DNA from: an uncultured Muribaculaceae bacterium
GTDB taxonomy: Bacteria; Bacteroidota; Bacteroidia; Bacteroidales; Muribaculaceae
Reading direction: 5' to 3'
DNA: 64,000 bases
Assembly (NCBI GenBank): GCA_934555895.1
Contig: CAKTFH010000008.1
Span: 1-64,000 of the forward strand
Below are positions 1 to 9,183 of this stretch, piece by piece; position 1 is the stretch's first letter; the number at the start of each line of letters is the position of its first letter. The translations under genes were made by a program, and so were the position numbers. The notes below the pieces were generated by a model. It ran no database searches and was not told the origin of the DNA. It was given only the letters and a program-made list of their open reading frames with translations.

Positions 1-19
1 GGTTGTATTATCTTAAATA

Positions 20-66
20 AAACAAAAACACCCGACTTTACATTCTTGGGTGCAAAACTGGGTGTT
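20..66 (-). terminator. Probable terminator of tRNA-Ser
   Basis: On the minus strand a 7-bp stem (27-33 with 60-66) is followed by a U-rich run over 20-26, just downstream of the tRNA. The loop is long (26 nt), so efficiency is uncertain. Confidence 0.5.
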
Positions 67-100
67 TGTTTTGCAATTTGCTGATTTTCAGCGTTTGTTG

Positions 101-185
101 CGGAGAGAGAGGGATTCGAACCCCCGGAGGTGTGACCCTCAACGGTTTTCAAGACCGCCGCAATCGACCACTCTGCCATCTCTCC
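101..185 (-). tRNA. tRNA-Ser (anticodon UGA)
   Basis: The minus strand folds as a class II tRNA of 85 nt. The acceptor stem GGAGAGA (5') pairs with TCTCTCC (3') and is followed by discriminator G, the base usual for serine tRNAs. The anticodon stem-loop has CTTGAAA as its seven-base loop, giving anticodon TGA, which reads UCA and related serine codons. There is an extended variable arm, and the T-loop reads TTCGAAT. CCA is not encoded (the next three template-complement bases are CAA), so the tail must be added after transcription. It has its own promoter at 267-299 and a probable terminator at 20-66, so it appears to be a single-gene unit. Confidence 0.95.
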
Positions 186-266
186 AAGTTTGGGTGATGT
201 ATGTCTGACCGGGTGTCTTGACCGGATGCTGCGTGACTCCGGTGTGTGACGCCCATGTTTGTCGCT

Positions 267-299
267 GCAAAGGTAAGAATTTATTTCGGGTTATGCAAA
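267..299 (-). promoter_or_regulatory. Bacteroidetes-type promoter for tRNA-Ser
   Basis: Read on the minus strand: TTTG (296-299), 20 bp, then TACCTTTGC (267-275). This is a full match to the -33/-7 consensus of the primary sigma factor of Bacteroidetes. The start would fall near 260, giving a precursor with about 75 nt of 5' leader. Confidence 0.8.
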
Positions 300-355
300 T
301 TATCGGAGGGGATGAAAATTTTAATGAAAATGAAAATGTTGCAGCGGGCCGGTAG

Positions 356-1693
356 TCAGTGCTCTACGGGGCGGCGGTGGTTGAGGCGGCGCGGGAAGAG
401 GAACACGATGGATAGCGCCACCATCACGGCCAGAGCCCAGGGATAATAGAGGTAGGGGAACGGAGCGGCGGGCGAGATGCCGGCGAGTCCGGTAGCAAGC
501 AGCGTCTGCGCGCCGTATGGGATGAGGCACTGCACTATGCACGAGGTGGAGTCGAGCAGCGAGGCGGTTTTGCGCGGGTCGATGCCGAACCGGCGCGAGA
601 TGTCGCGCGATATGCTGCCCACGGTGATGATGGCCACGGTGTTGTTGGCAGTGCAGAGGTTCACTATGCCTACGAGGCAGGCTATCACGGTCTGTGCGCC
701 GCGCAGGCCGTTCACCCTGCGGGTCATGGTGTGGAGTATGAAGCGTATGCCTCCGGCTTCCCTGATAATGCCGAGCATGCCGGCGGCGAGCAGGGTGATG
801 ACTATGAGCTCGCCCATCGAGCCTATGCCTTCGCCGGCGAAGGTGGCCATGTCGAGCAGGGGCACGCCGCGTATCATCCCCACGGCGAGTGCCGACACTA
901 TACCGATGGTGAGCACCACCGCAACATTGATGCCGAGAAACGCCGTGACAATCACTGCCAGATAGGGGAGCACCGGCAGGCGGTCGGCTGTGGTGAGTGT
1001 CACGGCCTCGAGGTCGGCCTCCGCGCCGATTATGATGTAGATGGCGAGTGTGACCAGGGCGGCTGGGAGCGCTATCCAGAGGTTAGCCTTGAACTTGTCG
1101 GCCATGTCGCACCCCTGCGAGCGGGTGGCGGCTATGGTGGTGTCGGAGATGAACGAGAGGTTATCGCCGAAAAACGCGCCTCCGAGCACCACCGCCACAT
1201 AAAACGGCACCGAGGCACCGGCCGTCGACGCGATTTCGGTGGCGAGCGGCGTGAGGGCCACCACCGTACCCACCGATGTGCCTATCGACAGGGAGATGAA
1301 GCACGAGGCGAGAAACAGCATGGGCACCACAAATCCGGGCGGGAAGGCGCTGAGGGCGAGGTTGACTGTTGCGTCGACGGCGCCTATCTCCTTGGCGATG
1401 GCAGCGAATGCTCCGGCGAGGATGAAAATCCATATCATGTAGAGGATATTATCGTGTCCGGCCGCACGCGAGAAAGCCGTTATGCGGGCCTGGAGAGGCC
1501 TGCCGCGGAAAATGGCCACAGCCCAGATGGATGAAACCACCAGCGCCACCGACACGGGCATGCGGTAGAAGTCGCCGATGATGGCCGACACGGCCACATA
1601 CAGCACCAGGAACATCACCACCGGCGACACGGCCAGCAGGCCGCGGGCGGTGCCTACGGGTGTGCTGTGGTCTGTGTTGTCGTTGTTGCTCAT
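356..1693 (-). CDS. nhaC: NhaC-family Na+/H+ antiporter
   Basis: A 445-residue integral membrane protein, expected in the inner membrane, where NhaC-family proteins exchange Na+ (or an organic acid) for protons. The chain is almost entirely hydrophobic segments. It carries the conserved stretch GTSVGTVVALTPLATEI followed by a PFYVAVVLGGAFFGDNLS block, typical of NhaC transporters, and a second half with LCTANNTVAIITVGSISR. An open frame continues upstream to 2062, but that part is a shadow of the Nudix gene. The ATG at 1693 lies 8 bp after the Nudix stop and starts a hydrophilic N-terminus (MSNNDNTDHSTPVG) before the first membrane helix, so I place the start there. It is the second gene of a two-gene operon. 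The actual substrate is not decided by sequence, since NhaC relatives include malate/lactate antiporters. Confidence 0.85.
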   Translation of the reverse strand: MSNNDNTDHSTPVGTARGLLAVSPVVMFLVLYVAVSAIIGDFYRMPVSVALVVSSIWAVAIFRGRPLQARITAFSRAAGHDNILYMIWIFILAGAFAAIAKEIGAVDATVNLALSAFPPGFVVPMLFLASCFISLSIGTSVGTVVALTPLATEIASTAGASVPFYVAVVLGGAFFGDNLSFISDTTIAATRSQGCDMADKFKANLWIALPAALVTLAIYIIIGAEADLEAVTLTTADRLPVLPYLAVIVTAFLGINVAVVLTIGIVSALAVGMIRGVPLLDMATFAGEGIGSMGELIVITLLAAGMLGIIREAGGIRFILHTMTRRVNGLRGAQTVIACLVGIVNLCTANNTVAIITVGSISRDISRRFGIDPRKTASLLDSTSCIVQCLIPYGAQTLLATGLAGISPAAPFPYLYYPWALAVMVALSIVFLFPRRLNHRRPVEH

Positions 1694-1701
1694 GTCAGGG
1701 G

Positions 1702-2280
1702 TTATCGCTTTTCGGTTTCTGATTCGCCCGGCGTCTTCGCGTCGCAATTCTTCATGGCGAAATAGCGCCAGAGCGGAGCGGCCATGAGCGCCTGCTTCAT
1801 TTCGTCGCGCAGAAGCATGCCGTAGAGCTCGCTCTCGGTGAGCAGTTTCACGTTGATATCCTCGGTGCTGTCGAGGTGCTGTTTGCCGCGCAGCTCCACG
1901 CCGTCGGCGAGGAAGCAATATGTGAGATTGTTGGTGACGCTCGGATTTCCCGAAATCACCATTTGCAGGCTCCAGTTGCCCCCTTCGTAGCCGGTTTCCT
2001 CGGCCAGCTCGCGTCTGGCGCCTTCGAGCGGTGTCTCGCCCTCCTCCACTACTCCGGCGCAAAGCTCAACGAAGATGTCATCGAGGCCGTGGCGGTATTG
2101 CTCCACCATCACGAAGCGCCCGTCGGGGGTGCGGGCTATCACATTCACCCACGTGGGGTATTCGAGGATATAAAATTCATCGTTGATTCTGCCGTCGGGC
2201 AACATCACTTTGTCGCGACGCGCAGTGAGCCAGGGGCGGTTGAAAACATACTCGCTTTCAAGAGTCTTCCATTTTTCCAT
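1702..2280 (-). CDS. Nudix hydrolase, ADP-ribose pyrophosphatase type
   Basis: A 192-residue cytoplasmic enzyme predicted to hydrolyse a nucleoside diphosphate linked to another moiety, most likely ADP-ribose or an ADP-sugar. The Nudix box is complete: GVVEEGE, seven residues, then REL-AEE-TGY (the GX5EX7REUXEEXGU pattern), giving the metal-binding glutamates. The N-terminal LESEYVFNRPWLTARRDKV followed by WVNVIARTPDGRFVMVEQYRHG resembles the NudF/ADPRase group. The last 25 residues are charged and poorly structured. It is the first gene of a minus-strand operon with the NhaC-type antiporter, with a promoter at 2318-2350. No functional link between the two products is obvious. Confidence 0.85.
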   Translation of the reverse strand: MEKWKTLESEYVFNRPWLTARRDKVMLPDGRINDEFYILEYPTWVNVIARTPDGRFVMVEQYRHGLDDIFVELCAGVVEEGETPLEGARRELAEETGYEGGNWSLQMVISGNPSVTNNLTYCFLADGVELRGKQHLDSTEDINVKLLTESELYGMLLRDEMKQALMAAPLWRYFAMKNCDAKTPGESETEKR

Positions 2281-2317
2281 ATAATCATGCCATTACGCTG
2301 TAGCAGCGAATCCGTGT

Positions 2318-2350
2318 GCAAAATTACACTTTTCCGGCGGGGTGCCCAAG
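2318..2350 (-). promoter_or_regulatory. Promoter of the Nudix-nhaC operon
   Basis: Minus strand: CTTG (2347-2350), 20 bp, TAATTTTGC (2318-2326). The -7 element is a perfect TAnnTTTGC and the -33 element has one mismatch. It is about 40 bp upstream of the Nudix ATG and diverges from the promoter at 2401. Confidence 0.7.
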
Positions 2351-2400
2351 TCCCCGGCAAGTTTTCGCACGCCCGGTGGCCGCAACACGCTAAAAATTCG

Positions 2401-2409
2401 TATCTTTGC
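2401..2409 (+). promoter_or_regulatory. -7 element for the SGNH esterase gene
   Basis: TATCTTTGC matches TAnnTTTGC exactly, 43 bp upstream of the ATG at 2453. No convincing TTTG lies 19-21 bp upstream, so it may depend on an activator. Confidence 0.6.
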
Positions 2410-2452
2410 ATCCATCATAACTAATACCTAATCACAGATAGCCTTAATTCGA

Positions 2453-5400
2453 ATGAAAAAAGCATTGATTGCGGCATTCGCCTCGCTTGCGGCTGTAGCT
2501 GCACAGGCCGAGACCGTCGGCCGTACAATTTATATGGACTTCGGCGAAGTGACACCCTCGCGCGGTGGCACCACCGAGGGCGCCGACAGCAACGGTCACT
2601 ACTGGACAAACATCAAGACATCGGGTAACAACTATACTTATCCAGGCACGGTATATCAGCTTGTCGATTCTGAAAACAATCCCACGGGATATGACCTGCT
2701 GGTGAACACCCGCTTCATGAGCAACGGCACCACCGCAGCCGGAGGTCTGGTGAAACCCAAAGCGGAATATCTCGGCGACCTGGCCGTGGAGTCGGCCACC
2801 TACGACTATATATTCGTGGAGACCTTCCAGGATTTCAACTTCTTTACATTCCGTAATCTCGACCCGAATAAGGCCTATCGCTTCCATTCCTTCGGATGCC
2901 GCGGGGCAAACGATGTCCGCTCGGGTGTGTACACCTTCAAGGGACTCAACACATGGTCGGCGCCTCACCAGACTTCAGGCACCGGGCTTGGTAAAGACGG
3001 TTACAACGGCAACAACTGCAACATAGCCGTTTCCGACCCCATCTTCCCCGACGAGAACGGGTGCATCACCTTCACCATGAGCCGCACGCAGGGCATGTTC
3101 TACATAAACGCCATGAAAGTGGAGGAGCTTGAAGGCCTCACACGACCCGAAAACCATTTCACTCTGCTGCAGAGCGTTTACATCGACTTAGGCGAGGCTC
3201 CGGCCAACCGCAATCACGGCCAACTCACCCAGGGCGCCGACAAAAACGGCAACTATTGGAACAATATCTACAACACTTCTGGCGACCAGGTTGTCATCGG
3301 CTCCACTTATAACCTTGTGAACTCGCGCAACGAGCCTTCGGGCTTCAAGGCCAAAACTCTCAACAGACTCTCCACCAACGGCACATCGGCCGCCGGTGGC
3401 TACGAGACACCAAGTGACGCATCTCTCGGCGACCTCGCCATCGCATCGGCCACGATGGACTATGTGTACATCGACCCCAACAACACTCCCAAGTCGTCGA
3501 TAGAGTTCACCGGTCTCGACCCTAAGAAAGCCTATCGCGTGCATGCATACGGGTGCCGTATCACCAACGAGACCGGCGACCGCAACGGCTACTTCCTCTT
3601 CGACGGTCTCAACTCATGGAAGGAGTACCAGTGCTTCTCGGGCAGAAGCATCGGCGGACGCGATGTGCACGGCAACACACGCAACATAGCCGTGAGCGAT
3701 TACATATATCCCGACTCCGACGGCAAGATTACATTCACCATCCAGACCAAAACCGGCCTGTCGCACCTCAATGCACTTAAGATAGAGGAGTTCGACGCCA
3801 CCGGCGCCGAGCGCCCCTCCGAACCGCTCACCACACTTTCCATCATCGGCTCTTCGGCCGAGAATCCCGAGGGAGTGCCCATGAGGCCTCTTGAACAGAA
3901 GGGCACCTTCGTGGCATACACCATGCTCGGCACCGGCAGCTACTCTCTGAAGGGAACCGACAGCGCAGGCAAAGCCGTCGCTCTGGGCGTGAATGGCAGC
4001 TCGCTCACCACCGGCGCAGCACCCACCGAGGTGACGGAGCCAACAGTGGCGCGCGTATATGCCGACACCCGCAGCAACACCATCACTGTCACTCCCATCA
4101 CATCGCTCAATGTGAAGGGTGTGATTGTGCCCGACGGCACAACCCTCGCCTATGCCGGAAACGGCCGCTGGGAGCAGCAGGTGACACTCGACCGCACCAC
4201 ATCGGAGCAGTACATCAACCGCAGCATCTATTTCGCCCTCAACAACGACGAGGCTTATGCCATCCGCCGCCACACCAACTCATCGGAGGCCGGGGTGGCC
4301 GCTGATGGATTCTCCGGCGAGAACATCCGCCTCAACAACGGTACATACACCCTTGGCGTCGACCTCGCGCAGGGCACAGTCTCGGTTGATGCCGAAATCG
4401 ACCCCTATAGGGTTTCGGTGTTCGGTTCGTCGGTAGCCAACGGCCAAGGCGCAGAGAACTTCCACGGTTATGCCTATCTTTATGGCGAACAGCTCAAGAA
4501 GCGCGCCACATCGGGCGACAGCCAGTATCCACTTTACACATCAGGTGTGTCAATCGGCGGCAACACCACTGTCAATCTGCTGAACCGCTACGACGATGTG
4601 ATTCATGATTTCGGCCATTTTGTGGCTATAGGTCTTTCGCTTGGCAACGAGGGCATCCACGGCAGCGGTAACCCGCGCGCCGTCTTCAACCAGTTCCGCG
4701 ACAACATGCAGACCCTCATAGCGCGCCTGCGTGCCGACGGCAAGGAAGTGGTGGTGGTGAACAACTACACCCGCGCCGATTACAACGACACCGACTACCG
4801 CTATGTGAAGGAGATGGATATGCTCATCCACCAGTGGGATCTCCCGTCGGTCAATGTGCTGGGAGCCATCGACGACGGTGCCGGTCACTGGGCCAACGGA
4901 TATATGCAGGATTCGGGCCACCCCAATGGCGAAGGCCACCGTCAGTTCATGAAGGCGTTCGTGCCTTCGCTCTTCGACGCCCTCATCCAGGGCAAGCCGC
5001 TTCCCGAGCGCAGCCACTCCGCAGAAGGCATCAGGCTGACAAACGGAGCAGGCATGGCGTTCACTCCCGAGGAGTCGCTCAATGCGTTCACAATCGACAT
5101 CCGTTTCCGCGGCAATGCCGGTGGCAATCTGCTGAGTTTCAAGAACGGCACACGTGGCAAAACCACCGGTACGGTATCCTTCGACGAAACTGGCTGCCTG
5201 AAATATCAGTCGCCGGTCGCATCCAGAGAGCCTGTCGTTTCTGCCGAGCCGGTAAGCAGCGATGCATGGCACCATATGACCCTGACACACTATTACGCCT
5301 GGGGTAAGACATTCCTCTATATCGACGGCAATCAGGTGGGAAGCGTCACCGACAAACTTACCCCCGGCAAATTCACTATCGGCGATGCCACCGCCTCACG

Positions 5401-5830
5401 CGAGATAGGCGAGATTTCTTTCTGGCGTGCCGGAATGACTCCTGAGGAAATCAAGAAACATGTCGCAGGCACCGCGATGCTTAAGTCGAGCCTCGAGCTC
5501 TATACACCGTGTTCGGAGGCCGATACCGAGCAGTCGGGCGAGGCCGAAGGCTACATCAAGCTTCCCAATCTGGCGCAGAGCCTCAACGCCATCGAATATG
5601 ACCGCGGCAGCTCGCTATCCGTTGAGTCGGCGGTTGTGGATGAAACATCTCTTCGTGTCAATGCCTCCAACGGAATGATTACCGTAGAGGGCGTCAAGGG
5701 CACGGAAGTGAATGTAGTCACATCCGACGGACGCCTCGTGGCCGCCTTTACTCTTGCCGAAGCTCCCCGCAGCATCGCCGCTACCCCCGGTGTCTATCTT
5801 GTTAACGACGATAAGATAGTCCTTCGATAA
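2453..5830 (+). CDS. Secreted multidomain SGNH esterase with duplicated N-terminal domains
   Basis: A 1125-residue exported protein. Residues 1-19 are a signal peptide (cut after AQA). Residues about 25-230 and 237-450 are two copies of one domain, each starting YxDxGE and containing TxGADxNGxYWxNI, then LDPxKAYRxHxxGCR, probably a carbohydrate-binding beta-sandwich. A middle region (about 455-650) with QYINRSIYFALNNDEAYAIRR resembles SusE/F-type domains. An SGNH/GDSL hydrolase follows: FGSSVANG (Ser660 as nucleophile), LGNEG (Asn732) and DSGH (Asp820/His823), so all catalytic blocks are present. After it come a LamG-like domain (about 870-1020) and a short C-terminal tail ending in GVYLVNDDKIVLR. 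The likely role is removal of acetyl or other acyl groups from a plant polysaccharide. The second half is paralogous to the C-terminal part of the protein at 32204-35239. The ester substrate is not readable from sequence. Confidence 0.75.
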   Translation: MKKALIAAFASLAAVAAQAETVGRTIYMDFGEVTPSRGGTTEGADSNGHYWTNIKTSGNNYTYPGTVYQLVDSENNPTGYDLLVNTRFMSNGTTAAGGLVKPKAEYLGDLAVESATYDYIFVETFQDFNFFTFRNLDPNKAYRFHSFGCRGANDVRSGVYTFKGLNTWSAPHQTSGTGLGKDGYNGNNCNIAVSDPIFPDENGCITFTMSRTQGMFYINAMKVEELEGLTRPENHFTLLQSVYIDLGEAPANRNHGQLTQGADKNGNYWNNIYNTSGDQVVIGSTYNLVNSRNEPSGFKAKTLNRLSTNGTSAAGGYETPSDASLGDLAIASATMDYVYIDPNNTPKSSIEFTGLDPKKAYRVHAYGCRITNETGDRNGYFLFDGLNSWKEYQCFSGRSIGGRDVHGNTRNIAVSDYIYPDSDGKITFTIQTKTGLSHLNALKIEEFDATGAERPSEPLTTLSIIGSSAENPEGVPMRPLEQKGTFVAYTMLGTGSYSLKGTDSAGKAVALGVNGSSLTTGAAPTEVTEPTVARVYADTRSNTITVTPITSLNVKGVIVPDGTTLAYAGNGRWEQQVTLDRTTSEQYINRSIYFALNNDEAYAIRRHTNSSEAGVAADGFSGENIRLNNGTYTLGVDLAQGTVSVDAEIDPYRVSVFGSSVANGQGAENFHGYAYLYGEQLKKRATSGDSQYPLYTSGVSIGGNTTVNLLNRYDDVIHDFGHFVAIGLSLGNEGIHGSGNPRAVFNQFRDNMQTLIARLRADGKEVVVVNNYTRADYNDTDYRYVKEMDMLIHQWDLPSVNVLGAIDDGAGHWANGYMQDSGHPNGEGHRQFMKAFVPSLFDALIQGKPLPERSHSAEGIRLTNGAGMAFTPEESLNAFTIDIRFRGNAGGNLLSFKNGTRGKTTGTVSFDETGCLKYQSPVASREPVVSAEPVSSDAWHHMTLTHYYAWGKTFLYIDGNQVGSVTDKLTPGKFTIGDATASREIGEISFWRAGMTPEEIKKHVAGTAMLKSSLELYTPCSEADTEQSGEAEGYIKLPNLAQSLNAIEYDRGSSLSVESAVVDETSLRVNASNGMITVEGVKGTEVNVVTSDGRLVAAFTLAEAPRSIAATPGVYLVNDDKIVLR

Positions 5831-5865
5831 CCGGCTTATCCATACCTCTCATATCACATCATATT

Positions 5866-5902
5866 ACGGCCGTCATGATTTGTGCATGGCGGCCGTTTTT
5901 TT
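5866..5902 (+). terminator. Intrinsic terminator after the SGNH gene
   Basis: ACGGCCG pairs with CGGCCGT (inner CATG/CATG continues the stem), followed directly by seven T residues. It sits 35 bp after the stop. Confidence 0.85.
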
Positions 5903-5912
5903 GCTGCGAGGC

Positions 5913-5944
5913 ATTGCTGTGAAGTGAATTATTTGTACTTTTGC
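5913..5944 (+). promoter_or_regulatory. Promoter of the GH51 gene
   Basis: ATTG (5913-5916), 19 bp, TACTTTTGC (5936-5944). The -7 element is perfect and the -33 element has one mismatch. It gives a leader of about 50 nt, so GH51 is transcribed separately from the SGNH gene. Confidence 0.65.
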
Positions 5945-6000
5945 CGTGCCTTAAACGTAATACAATTACATAACCTACATAACCAAAAACATATCACATT

Positions 6001-8955
6001 ATGAGATTAATCACTTTGTCGGCCATAGCCATGGCCGCAATGATGTCGGCCTCGGCCCAGACCACCATCAGCGTGGATGTGTCGAAAGAGGCCGGCCGCA
6101 TCCCCTCACTCATCTACGGCGCGGGCGCCGAGGATGTAAACCATGAAATCTATGGCGGTCTCTACGACCAGCGCATTTTCGGAGAAAGTTTCGAGGAGCC
6201 TTCGGTATCAGATGTCGAAGGATTCACCGCCTTCGATTCCAACTGGAATGTCGATGACAATGTGCTGAGCATTTCCACCTCGTCGCACGGCAAGATTGTG
6301 CTCGACAAAATCGCCTCCACTCCTCAGAAACTGCAGGTTGAAGTGCGTCCCGACGCTTTGTCGGCCATCGCCGGCATAATTGTCGATGTAGCCGACGCCT
6401 CGGCCGGTGCCGACAGCTTCCGGGGCTATGAAATCAGCCTCAACCCTTCAAAGAAGGTGCTTGTTGTAGGCAAGCACGAGCATAACTGGCAACCTATCGC
6501 TGAAGTGCCTGCCGACATCGCCGTGGGCAAATGGACCCTCATCACCATCGAGCGCTCGGGCAAGGACCTTAAGATAAGCCTTGACGGCGAGCCTGCATAT
6601 ACCCTTTCCGACAGCAATCCGCTTGCCGCCGGCACCATCGGCCTCCGCAGCTACGGCGGTTCGGCCTCGTTCCGCAACCTTGTGGCCGACGACGCTCCCA
6701 TGGCGTTCAACGGTCGTCCTGTAGGTCTGGAGGGCTTCCGCCACTTCGACGCTTCATGGGCTGTGACCGACGCGGGCGAAATCACCACCTCTACCTCCAC
6801 CTATGCCAAGCTGGTGAGCAACGCCGCTCCGCAGACCAAGGGTTCGGTGGATATGGAGCTCCGTCAGATAGCCCCTGCGGCCATCTCGGGCGTCATCTTT
6901 GATGTTCAGGAGGCCGGAAACGGAGCCGACAACTTCCGCGGCTATGAGGTCAGCCTCAACGCCGGAAAGAAGGCGCTTGTGATCGGCAAGCACGACCACG
7001 ACTGGCAGCCGATAGACGAGGTGCCTGTAAATTACGACCCCTCGCAGTGGAACCGACTGCACGTGGATTTCGACGGCGCGGCCTTCACTGTGTCGCTTAA
7101 CGGCAACGAGGTTTACTCATATACCGATGAGAATGCTCCGCTTCTCTCTGGCAAGGTGGGCGTGCGCACATTCGACGGCGCCGCATCGTTCCGCAATCTC
7201 GTCATCAACGGCAACACTGTGACACCTGCGCCAATGGCAGCCGGCGTAAGCTCAATGTGGGATGCGATAGGCCATGCTAAATTCACCCGTTTCTCTTCGG
7301 GCGGACAGCACGATTCATCCTTCCAGCGCATCGACGGCAAGGCAGGCGACGGCATTGCCAACTACGGCCTCAACAAATGGGGCATCAATGTCGACAGCTC
7401 GGTGCCCATGAGCGGCTGCATCTATCTCCGCGGCTCGGTTCCCGAAGCTGTGGTGGCTCTTCAGAGCGCCGACGGCACTGTCGAGTATGCCCGCGCCAAT
7501 ATCTCGGGTATCACCCCTGACAAGTGGAATAAATTTACCTTCGACTTCAATCCGTCCGCATCCGACATCAACGCACGTTTCGCGCTGCTGCTCGGTGCCG
7601 ACGGTCAGCTCGATGCCGACATGGCGTTGCTCCACACCGAGAGCTTCCCCTATCGCGCCGACATCACCGAGGCTTTCCGTAAGCAGGGCCTCACTTTCCT
7701 CCGCTACGGAGGCACCATGGTCAATGCCGCCGAATATAAGACTGGCAATATGTTTGGTCCGAGCGAGGAGCGTCCGCCCTACATCGGCCACTATTACCGT
7801 TACAGCACCAACGGCTTCGGTATCATCGAGTTCGTTGAGTTCGCCCGCCTCATCGGCACAGAACCCACCTTCGCCATCAACATCGAGGATAATCCCGCCG
7901 ATGTGCTCGCCCTCCTCAAGGAAATAGAGCCGCTCGGCCTCCGTTACCTCGAAATCGGCAACGAGGAGAATATCGGCGACGACTCCCGCGCTGCCTACGA
8001 GCACTATGTGGAGCGCTTCAACGTGCTCTACGACGCTATCCATCCCGTTTACCCCGACCTCGTGTTCATCAACGCCGCTTGGTGGCGCGCCGACCGCACC
8101 GACCTTATGGAATATGTGTTCCGTGAACTCGACGGCAAATCGGACCTCTGGGACTTCCACCCATGGACCGACGAGGTGTCGCAGGCACGCTCGGTAGAGT
8201 CCGACCTCAAGAATATGCAGAAGCTCTTCACCACCTGGAATCCCGCCACGAAGATGCATGTGGCCATACTCGAGGAAAACGGCAACACCCACTCGCTCCA
8301 TCGTGCCCTCAGCCATGCCGTGGTGCTCAACGTGGTTAGAAAGATGAACGGCTTCGTGGAGCTCGACAGCCCCGCCAACGCCCTCGAGCCCTATCTGCAG
8401 AACGACAACGGCTGGAACCAGGGCCAGATATTCTTCACTCCCTCGCAGGTTTGGGGTCAGCCCCCCTATTATGCCCAGCAGATGGCATCGGCCTACCATG
8501 AGCCCGTGCTGCTCGACGCCAGCGTGCGTCGCGGTCCCAGCCTGCATGTTTCGGCTACAAGAAGCGAAAGCGGCGACCGTGTGGTGCTCCACATCGTCAA
8601 CTCTGCCGCCAAGGAGCAGAAAGTGAAGATCGACCTCGCAGGTATCGAGACTGTCGGTGCCATCGAAGGTCTCGTGCTCTCGTCGGCCTCGCTCACCGAC
8701 CACAACACTCCGCAGGAGCCCGAGAAGATTGTGCCCCGTGCCTTCACAGCCACCGAGCCCTCGCTTACCCTCGAGCCCTACAGCTACACAGTGGTAGCCA
8801 TCAACTGCACATCTGGCGTCAGCGAGGTCGCTGCCGACGATGCCGCTGACTCCACTCCCGCCGCCTACTACAATATCGCCGGTGAAAAGGTCAGTAATCC
8901 CTCAAATGGCATTTTCATCACCGACAACGGCAAAAAGGTAGCCCTCCATAACTAA
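6001..8955 (+). CDS. GH51 alpha-L-arabinofuranosidase with two inserted LamG-like domains
   Basis: A 984-residue exported enzyme with a signal peptide (1-19, SASAQ). The GH51 start motif IYGAGAEDVNHEIYGGLYDQRIFGESFEEP is split over residues 38-67. Two tandem homologous beta-sandwich domains follow, at about 73-241 and 245-408, sharing GADxFRGYExSLN, GKHxHxWQPI and ASFRNLV. After a CBM-like region, the catalytic barrel begins near 555. EIGNEEN (651-657) supplies the acid/base glutamate (Glu655) and AILEENGN (755-762) the nucleophile (Glu758 or Glu759). The C-terminus has a beta-sandwich and the short tail seen on neighbouring enzymes (YYNIAGEKV, then GIFITDNGKKVALHN). The expected role is release of alpha-L-arabinofuranosyl side chains from arabinoxylan or arabinan. 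The domain duplication between the GH51 N-terminus and the barrel is unusual; those modules probably bind glycan. Confidence 0.85.
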   Translation: MRLITLSAIAMAAMMSASAQTTISVDVSKEAGRIPSLIYGAGAEDVNHEIYGGLYDQRIFGESFEEPSVSDVEGFTAFDSNWNVDDNVLSISTSSHGKIVLDKIASTPQKLQVEVRPDALSAIAGIIVDVADASAGADSFRGYEISLNPSKKVLVVGKHEHNWQPIAEVPADIAVGKWTLITIERSGKDLKISLDGEPAYTLSDSNPLAAGTIGLRSYGGSASFRNLVADDAPMAFNGRPVGLEGFRHFDASWAVTDAGEITTSTSTYAKLVSNAAPQTKGSVDMELRQIAPAAISGVIFDVQEAGNGADNFRGYEVSLNAGKKALVIGKHDHDWQPIDEVPVNYDPSQWNRLHVDFDGAAFTVSLNGNEVYSYTDENAPLLSGKVGVRTFDGAASFRNLVINGNTVTPAPMAAGVSSMWDAIGHAKFTRFSSGGQHDSSFQRIDGKAGDGIANYGLNKWGINVDSSVPMSGCIYLRGSVPEAVVALQSADGTVEYARANISGITPDKWNKFTFDFNPSASDINARFALLLGADGQLDADMALLHTESFPYRADITEAFRKQGLTFLRYGGTMVNAAEYKTGNMFGPSEERPPYIGHYYRYSTNGFGIIEFVEFARLIGTEPTFAINIEDNPADVLALLKEIEPLGLRYLEIGNEENIGDDSRAAYEHYVERFNVLYDAIHPVYPDLVFINAAWWRADRTDLMEYVFRELDGKSDLWDFHPWTDEVSQARSVESDLKNMQKLFTTWNPATKMHVAILEENGNTHSLHRALSHAVVLNVVRKMNGFVELDSPANALEPYLQNDNGWNQGQIFFTPSQVWGQPPYYAQQMASAYHEPVLLDASVRRGPSLHVSATRSESGDRVVLHIVNSAAKEQKVKIDLAGIETVGAIEGLVLSSASLTDHNTPQEPEKIVPRAFTATEPSLTLEPYSYTVVAINCTSGVSEVAADDAADSTPAAYYNIAGEKVSNPSNGIFITDNGKKVALHN

Positions 8956-8975
8956 TCCCCATCCCCACCTTCTAC

Positions 8976-9015
8976 CCAGGGGCTGTGTCCGGTATCTCCC
9001 GGTCGCAGCCCCTGG
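8976..9015 (+). terminator. Probable terminator after GH51
   Basis: A perfect 10-bp stem CCAGGGGCTG/CAGCCCCTGG with a 20-nt loop starts 20 bp after the stop. Only a weak T-rich stretch follows. Confidence 0.55.
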
Positions 9016-9134
9016 CTCATTTGTTGACTTTTTGCCCTCCCCGCGCTTGCCGCTTAACCGCCTGCAGAATGGGGTAGATGCGAAGGAGTGAGTGATTTTT
9101 GGGAGGGGAGCGGGGATATTATGGAGAAATTTCA

Positions 9135-9143
9135 TAACTTTGC
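9135..9143 (+). promoter_or_regulatory. -7 element for the polyprenyl synthase gene
   Basis: TAACTTTGC, 41 bp upstream of the ATG at 9184. Transcription from here would begin near 9150, which excludes the upstream in-frame ATGs at 9088 and 9121 as starts. Confidence 0.6.
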
Positions 9144-9183
9144 ACCGAATTTCACGCAGACAATGCATGCCCTTTCGGAAATA

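Noticed and set aside
356..2062. 568-residue minus-strand frame as one protein
   Set aside because: Its first 123 codons are an alternate frame of the Nudix gene; the antiporter begins at 1693.
7315..8703. 462-codon minus-strand frame antisense to GH51
   Set aside because: Shadow frame caused by high-GC codon bias; no domain or signal, and the plus strand encodes a complete enzyme.
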